A stretch of 63,382 nt of DNA. Origin: an uncultured Muribaculaceae bacterium. GTDB lineage: Bacteria > Bacteroidota > Bacteroidia > Bacteroidales > Muribaculaceae. Both the position numbers and the translations under genes were made by a program. Where the stretch lies: assembly GCA_910578805.1 (NCBI GenBank), contig CAJTRS010000007.1:2844-66225 (forward strand). Reading direction: 5' to 3'. The first letter of the stretch is position 1. The number at the start of each line of letters is the position of its first letter. Of this stretch, positions 60,712 through 63,382 are shown in pieces. The notes beneath the pieces are model-generated. The model saw only the letters and a program-made list of their open reading frames with translations. It did no database searches and had not been told where the DNA came from.

Positions 60712-61293
60712 TTATATCATGCTTTTATAATAGCGTATGCGATAGAGATAAGGCTGCACATAAGATATTTCATTTGTCCAGCCATACTGTGACTTCACAA
60801 TCAGATTGACATCACAGTTGAGAGGCAGAAATGCCAATGGACGCTGAAGGCCTGACCCCCATTGTGATGACGAGGGTATGGAATAGTTGTTGAAACGGAA
60901 CGATGAGGGCTCCTGCGACATATTGTCCTGGTTTCCCTCTCCTATTATGCCATCGAGAGTGTCATAATAGCCCATCAGATTATAACGCATGAACCGGAAA
61001 TAAACCAGTTGATCGTCTTTAACCTTTTCGCCCGAGCCGGCATTGAGTACCTGCATGTATATGTTGCCCTCATCATCGAGTTGGTAATAAGGAGCATCGG
61101 CACCTACCTCAAATACCGTATCGGCCGGTATGGACGTCTCCACCCTGTGGTTTACCAGAAAGCGGTTGACAGCTTTGTTTTCATCATCGAGCAGTTCGGC
61201 ATAACTCCTGCCCTCCTCACATGATGTCATGAATGTGATGGCAACTATAGCTACCGACATCACTACGGACAATATTTTGATTCCTGATTTCAT
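60712..61293 (-). CDS. DUF4827 lipoprotein
   Basis: The 193-residue product has a lipoprotein signal (FMTSCEEG) and the DUF4827 opening SYAELLDDENKAVNRFL. The following beta-rich part with PYYQLDDEGNIYMQV and PLAFLPLNCDVNLIV resembles an FKBP-type fold, but peptidyl-prolyl isomerase residues were not identified. It lies between the DHH phosphoesterase (46 bp) and glmM (21 bp) on the same strand. The function is unknown. Confidence 0.8.
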   Translation of the reverse strand: MKSGIKILSVVMSVAIVAITFMTSCEEGRSYAELLDDENKAVNRFLVNHRVETSIPADTVFEVGADAPYYQLDDEGNIYMQVLNAGSGEKVKDDQLVYFRFMRYNLMGYYDTLDGIIGEGNQDNMSQEPSSFRFNNYSIPSSSQWGSGLQRPLAFLPLNCDVNLIVKSQYGWTNEISYVQPYLYRIRYYKSMI

Positions 61294-61339
61294 ATTCTTG
61301 ATTTAATTATTGCTATATCTTTTAACACCTACAATATTA

Positions 61340-62383
61340 TCATTTATCCGAAGCCTGCGCGACGAGTCCGTCACACTGCGGAATAATCCGCAACACAGTG
61401 TCAAGCGCATCGGAAAGCGATCCGGCAAATTCTCCACCGGCAGCATTAAGGTGACCGCCGCCGCCAAAATATGTCTCACACAATGATTTCACAGAGAAAT
61501 CGCCTTTGCTGCGCATTGACACCTTCACATAATCGGCAGCGTCCTCGCGCAAGTAAATCGAATATACCACCCCGGGGATACTCAGAGGCACATTGACCAG
61601 CGATTCGGTATCGCCTTTTCTGTATCCGAACATATCAAGCTCCTCGCGTGACAGAGTTATCACGGCACAATGATGGTCGGGCATCACCTCCATCTTGGCA
61701 TATTGGCTATAGCCCATTATACGCAGACGCGACAGGCTATTGGTGTTGAACAACTTGGCATACAGTGCGTCCTTATCCACCCCTTTGGCCACAATACGTG
61801 ACAGTATCACATACAGGTCGGGATCATTGGAGTTGTACGAAAAATTTCCCGTATCAGTCATCATGCCCATACAACAGCATTCGGCCGATTCCCGTGTCAC
61901 ATATTCCTCCAGCCCGAGTTGACATATCAGATGATAGACCAGAGCGCTTGTCGATGATTTTTCGGGGTGCGATATCAGAACCTCCGCATCGATAGAGGGA
62001 TTCAAATGATGGTCTATTACCACTATAGGGGCATTGGAGCCTCCTACCAGTGCGGCGGCACGGTCTATACGCTTCAGATCATTGAAGTCAAGACAAAATA
62101 TCAGATCGGCGCCATTAAACAGATACCTGGCACGCTCCTGATGGCACGATGCGGCCACTACCGAATCGGCTCCGGGCAGAAACATCAGGTTTGACGGGGC
62201 GCAATCGGGCGTGACCACAGTAGCGGTTTTACCCACGGCCCGCAGCAGATGCCACAGACACAGACTTGATCCGAGGGCATCTCCATCGGGGGTCATGTGA
62301 CACACTATAGCCACTTTCTTGCTGCGCATAAGCAACTCAAGCACTCGGGCCACTTGTTTCTTCGGTATCAGGTCTTGAAGCAT
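61340..62383 (-). CDS. DHH-family phosphoesterase (NrnA-like)
   Basis: The 347-residue protein has the DHH domain with DGDALGSSL, FCLDFND, VIDHHLNPS and the MTDTG motif. The DHHA1 domain with GGGGHLNAAGG follows. It matches the bifunctional oligoribonuclease / 3',5'-bisphosphate nucleotidase NrnA, which clears nanoRNA and pAp; Bacteroidetes lack Orn, so such a role is plausible. Start at 62383 (MLQDLIPKK); the frame upstream lies in the leader region. Confidence 0.88.
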   Translation of the reverse strand: MLQDLIPKKQVARVLELLMRSKKVAIVCHMTPDGDALGSSLCLWHLLRAVGKTATVVTPDCAPSNLMFLPGADSVVAASCHQERARYLFNGADLIFCLDFNDLKRIDRAAALVGGSNAPIVVIDHHLNPSIDAEVLISHPEKSSTSALVYHLICQLGLEEYVTRESAECCCMGMMTDTGNFSYNSNDPDLYVILSRIVAKGVDKDALYAKLFNTNSLSRLRIMGYSQYAKMEVMPDHHCAVITLSREELDMFGYRKGDTESLVNVPLSIPGVVYSIYLREDAADYVKVSMRSKGDFSVKSLCETYFGGGGHLNAAGGEFAGSLSDALDTVLRIIPQCDGLVAQASDK

Positions 62384-62402
62384 TTCAGGTAATTTACAGC
62401 CA

Positions 62403-62410
62403 CAAAGATA
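62403..62410 (-). promoter_or_regulatory. Candidate -7 element of the DHH-DUF4827-glmM operon
   Basis: On the minus strand TATCTTTG, 19 bp before the start codon at 62383. No TTG at the expected spacing. Confidence 0.45.
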
Positions 62411-62483
62411 CAAAATTTATGTGACGCGACCCACAGCCCCGGAATCACGGCACACATTTAACAATCATTAGTGCTTAAACACT

Positions 62484-62523
62484 GACAACTCCCTGCAATC
62501 GTTTATGATTGCAGGGAGTTGTC
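62484..62523 (-). terminator. Terminator of the OmpA-family gene
   Basis: Perfect 17-bp arms (GACAACTCCCTGCAATC and complement) with a 6-nt loop lie 23 bp after the stop codon. The T-run on the minus strand is weak (AGTGTTT), on the plus strand better (TATTTTAT). Confidence 0.75.
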
Positions 62524-62546
62524 TATTTTATCAACGATAAATTATC

Positions 62547-63382
62547 TTAGTCTTCGAGTGTGCAGATTGACACGCGGTTCCAGGAGTTTTCGGTAAACAT
62601 GTTGCCGATACCCTCGCCCTTGGCGTCGATGCGGTCAGCTGCGATACCATATGTCTTTACGAGCATATCTTTTACGGCTTCGGCACGGGCCTGAGCAAGC
62701 TTGATGTTGAAATCGAGGTTGCCGTCGGGCGATGCATAGCCCTTGATCACCACCTTGGAACCATTGTGGTGCTTGAGGTAATCGGCCACCATCTCAACGT
62801 TGGGCTTCTGGTCGGCTGTGATCTTGGAGCTACCGATATTGTAGAACACGTAACGTACGCTCTGGAGATTGTTGCTCACCTCTTTGATAACCTCGGGCTT
62901 GCGGTTCTTGCAGGCCTGAAGTTCGGCAGCGAGAGCGGTTACCTTGGCCTGGCTGGCTGCAGTAGTGGCATTGCAGGCATCGATCTGGTTGCGGAGATCG
63001 TTGATGCGTGCGTTAAGTTCATCGAGCTCACCCTGGTTCTTGGTATCCACACACACGAAACCGGGGCCGAAGTTATAGTTCACACCAAGCGAGCAGTTAA
63101 ATGTGGCATGATTGCGGCTGTAAGCGGCAGAAGCCTGTGCCACGCCAAGATCAACATATTTGGTACCGGTCATATTCCATGCCACGAAAGGCTTGAGCGA
63201 GATGCTGAGATTGCTGCATACGTTGAAGTTGAAATTAAGACCTGCCTTGGTCACGAAATAGTTCTGATCACGGGCTTCGAGCACATAGGGATAAAAGGCG
63301 TCATGGTTTATGAAGTCATGTCCCCAACCTGCACCGGCCACAACTTCGATATCGAAGAAACGTCCTTCACACTTGTGTCCTC
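62547..63382 (-). CDS. OmpA-family outer-membrane protein (N-terminus outside the window)
   Basis: The visible 278 residues run off the right edge of the window in frame. The first part is beta-barrel-like with alternating hydrophobic strands (AGLNFNFNV, LSISLKPFVAW, FNCSLGVNYNFG). A short coiled-coil linker follows (ELDELNARINDLRNQI). The C-terminal OmpA domain binds peptidoglycan (VRYVFYNIGSSKI, VVIKGYASPDGN, LAQARAEAV, NRVSI). It should anchor the outer membrane to the wall. The first ATG-like start in the window is an internal GTG and was not used. This is the usual major OmpA-like porin type of Bacteroidales. Confidence 0.93.
   Translation of the reverse strand, partial: GHKCEGRFFDIEVVAGAGWGHDFINHDAFYPYVLEARDQNYFVTKAGLNFNFNVCSNLSISLKPFVAWNMTGTKYVDLGVAQASAAYSRNHATFNCSLGVNYNFGPGFVCVDTKNQGELDELNARINDLRNQIDACNATTAASQAKVTALAAELQACKNRKPEVIKEVSNNLQSVRYVFYNIGSSKITADQKPNVEMVADYLKHHNGSKVVIKGYASPDGNLDFNIKLAQARAEAVKDMLVKTYGIAADRIDAKGEGIGNMFTENSWNRVSICTLED

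Noticed and set aside
1..63382. CRISPR arrays, insertion sequences, rRNA operons, replication origin
   Set aside because: No regularly spaced repeats, no transposase or terminal repeats, no rRNA sequence and no DnaA-box cluster were seen.

Overview
The window is a 63.4-kb chromosomal segment from a member of the Bacteroidales. Four things support this. The promoters follow the Bacteroidetes primary-sigma pattern (TTG or TTTG, about 20 bp, then TAnnTTTG). The window carries GldH, DUF4827, DUF4296 and a BioG-BioC fusion. Its glycolytic enzyme is the PPi-dependent phosphofructokinase typical of the group. Translation starts mostly lack clear Shine-Dalgarno sequences. Moderate GC, heavy use of the Ile codon ATA and the gene set suggest a gut species, possibly of the Muribaculaceae; the family-level assignment is inference. 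Almost everything reads as core chromosome: no transposase, integrase, CRISPR array, rRNA operon or prophage was seen.

Layout. 1-3.8 kb: an exported-protein operon (two LPP20-like proteins and a transglutaminase-like protein). 3.9-5.5 kb: a single beta-hexosaminidase gene (GH20) that looks inserted, because a decayed copy of the 3' end of the neighbouring tatD gene lies on its far side. 5.5-7.3 kb: tatD and a polyprenyl synthase on the minus strand, divergent from the rpsF-rpsR-rplI operon (7.4-8.6 kb). 8.7-10 kb: a macro-like protein and a lactonase-like metallo-beta-lactamase. 10.2-16 kb: orphan mraY, an OmpR/PhoR-type two-component pair and a Pit phosphate transporter with a PhoU-like tail. 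16-17.8 kb: a coiled-coil lipoprotein, an AT-rich gap with operator-like palindromes and a three-tRNA operon (two identical Gly-GCC, one Leu-GAG). 18-21.8 kb: biotin genes bioA, bioF and a bioG-bioC fusion. 21.9-26 kb: coiled-coil protein, zapA, a probable structured ncRNA (6S candidate), rny, ricT-like and gldH. 26-34 kb: HAD phosphatase, M24 peptidase, CCA-adding enzyme, queD-queE, a beta-propeller protein, cstA-like and a PHP phosphatase.

34-36 kb: a secreted CotH-kinase protein with a small sorting-domain-like partner. 36-40.5 kb: an M16 homologue lacking its zinc motif, pfp and manA. 40.5-48.2 kb (minus): tamB, priA, a NUDIX hydrolase. 48.3-52.6 kb (plus): galM, a nucleotidyltransferase, tgt and an LptF/G permease. 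52.6-63.4 kb (minus): a small unknown protein, a DUF4296 lipoprotein, lspA, a DksA-like regulator, ileS, an NlpC/P60 peptidase, glmM, a DUF4827 lipoprotein, a DHH phosphoesterase and an OmpA-family porin that runs off the window.

Functional links. The envelope is the main theme: MraY and GlmM (peptidoglycan), TamB and LptF/G (outer membrane), LspA and several lipoproteins, OmpA. QueD, QueE and Tgt are three steps of the queuosine pathway. RNase Y sits next to a RicT homologue, its known partner in Bacillus. The most unusual sequence signals are the tatD scar beside GH20, a 32-bp perfect palindrome inside a signal-peptide coding region, a 52-bp perfect palindrome between convergent genes, and a tgt promoter placed so that the mRNA should be leaderless.
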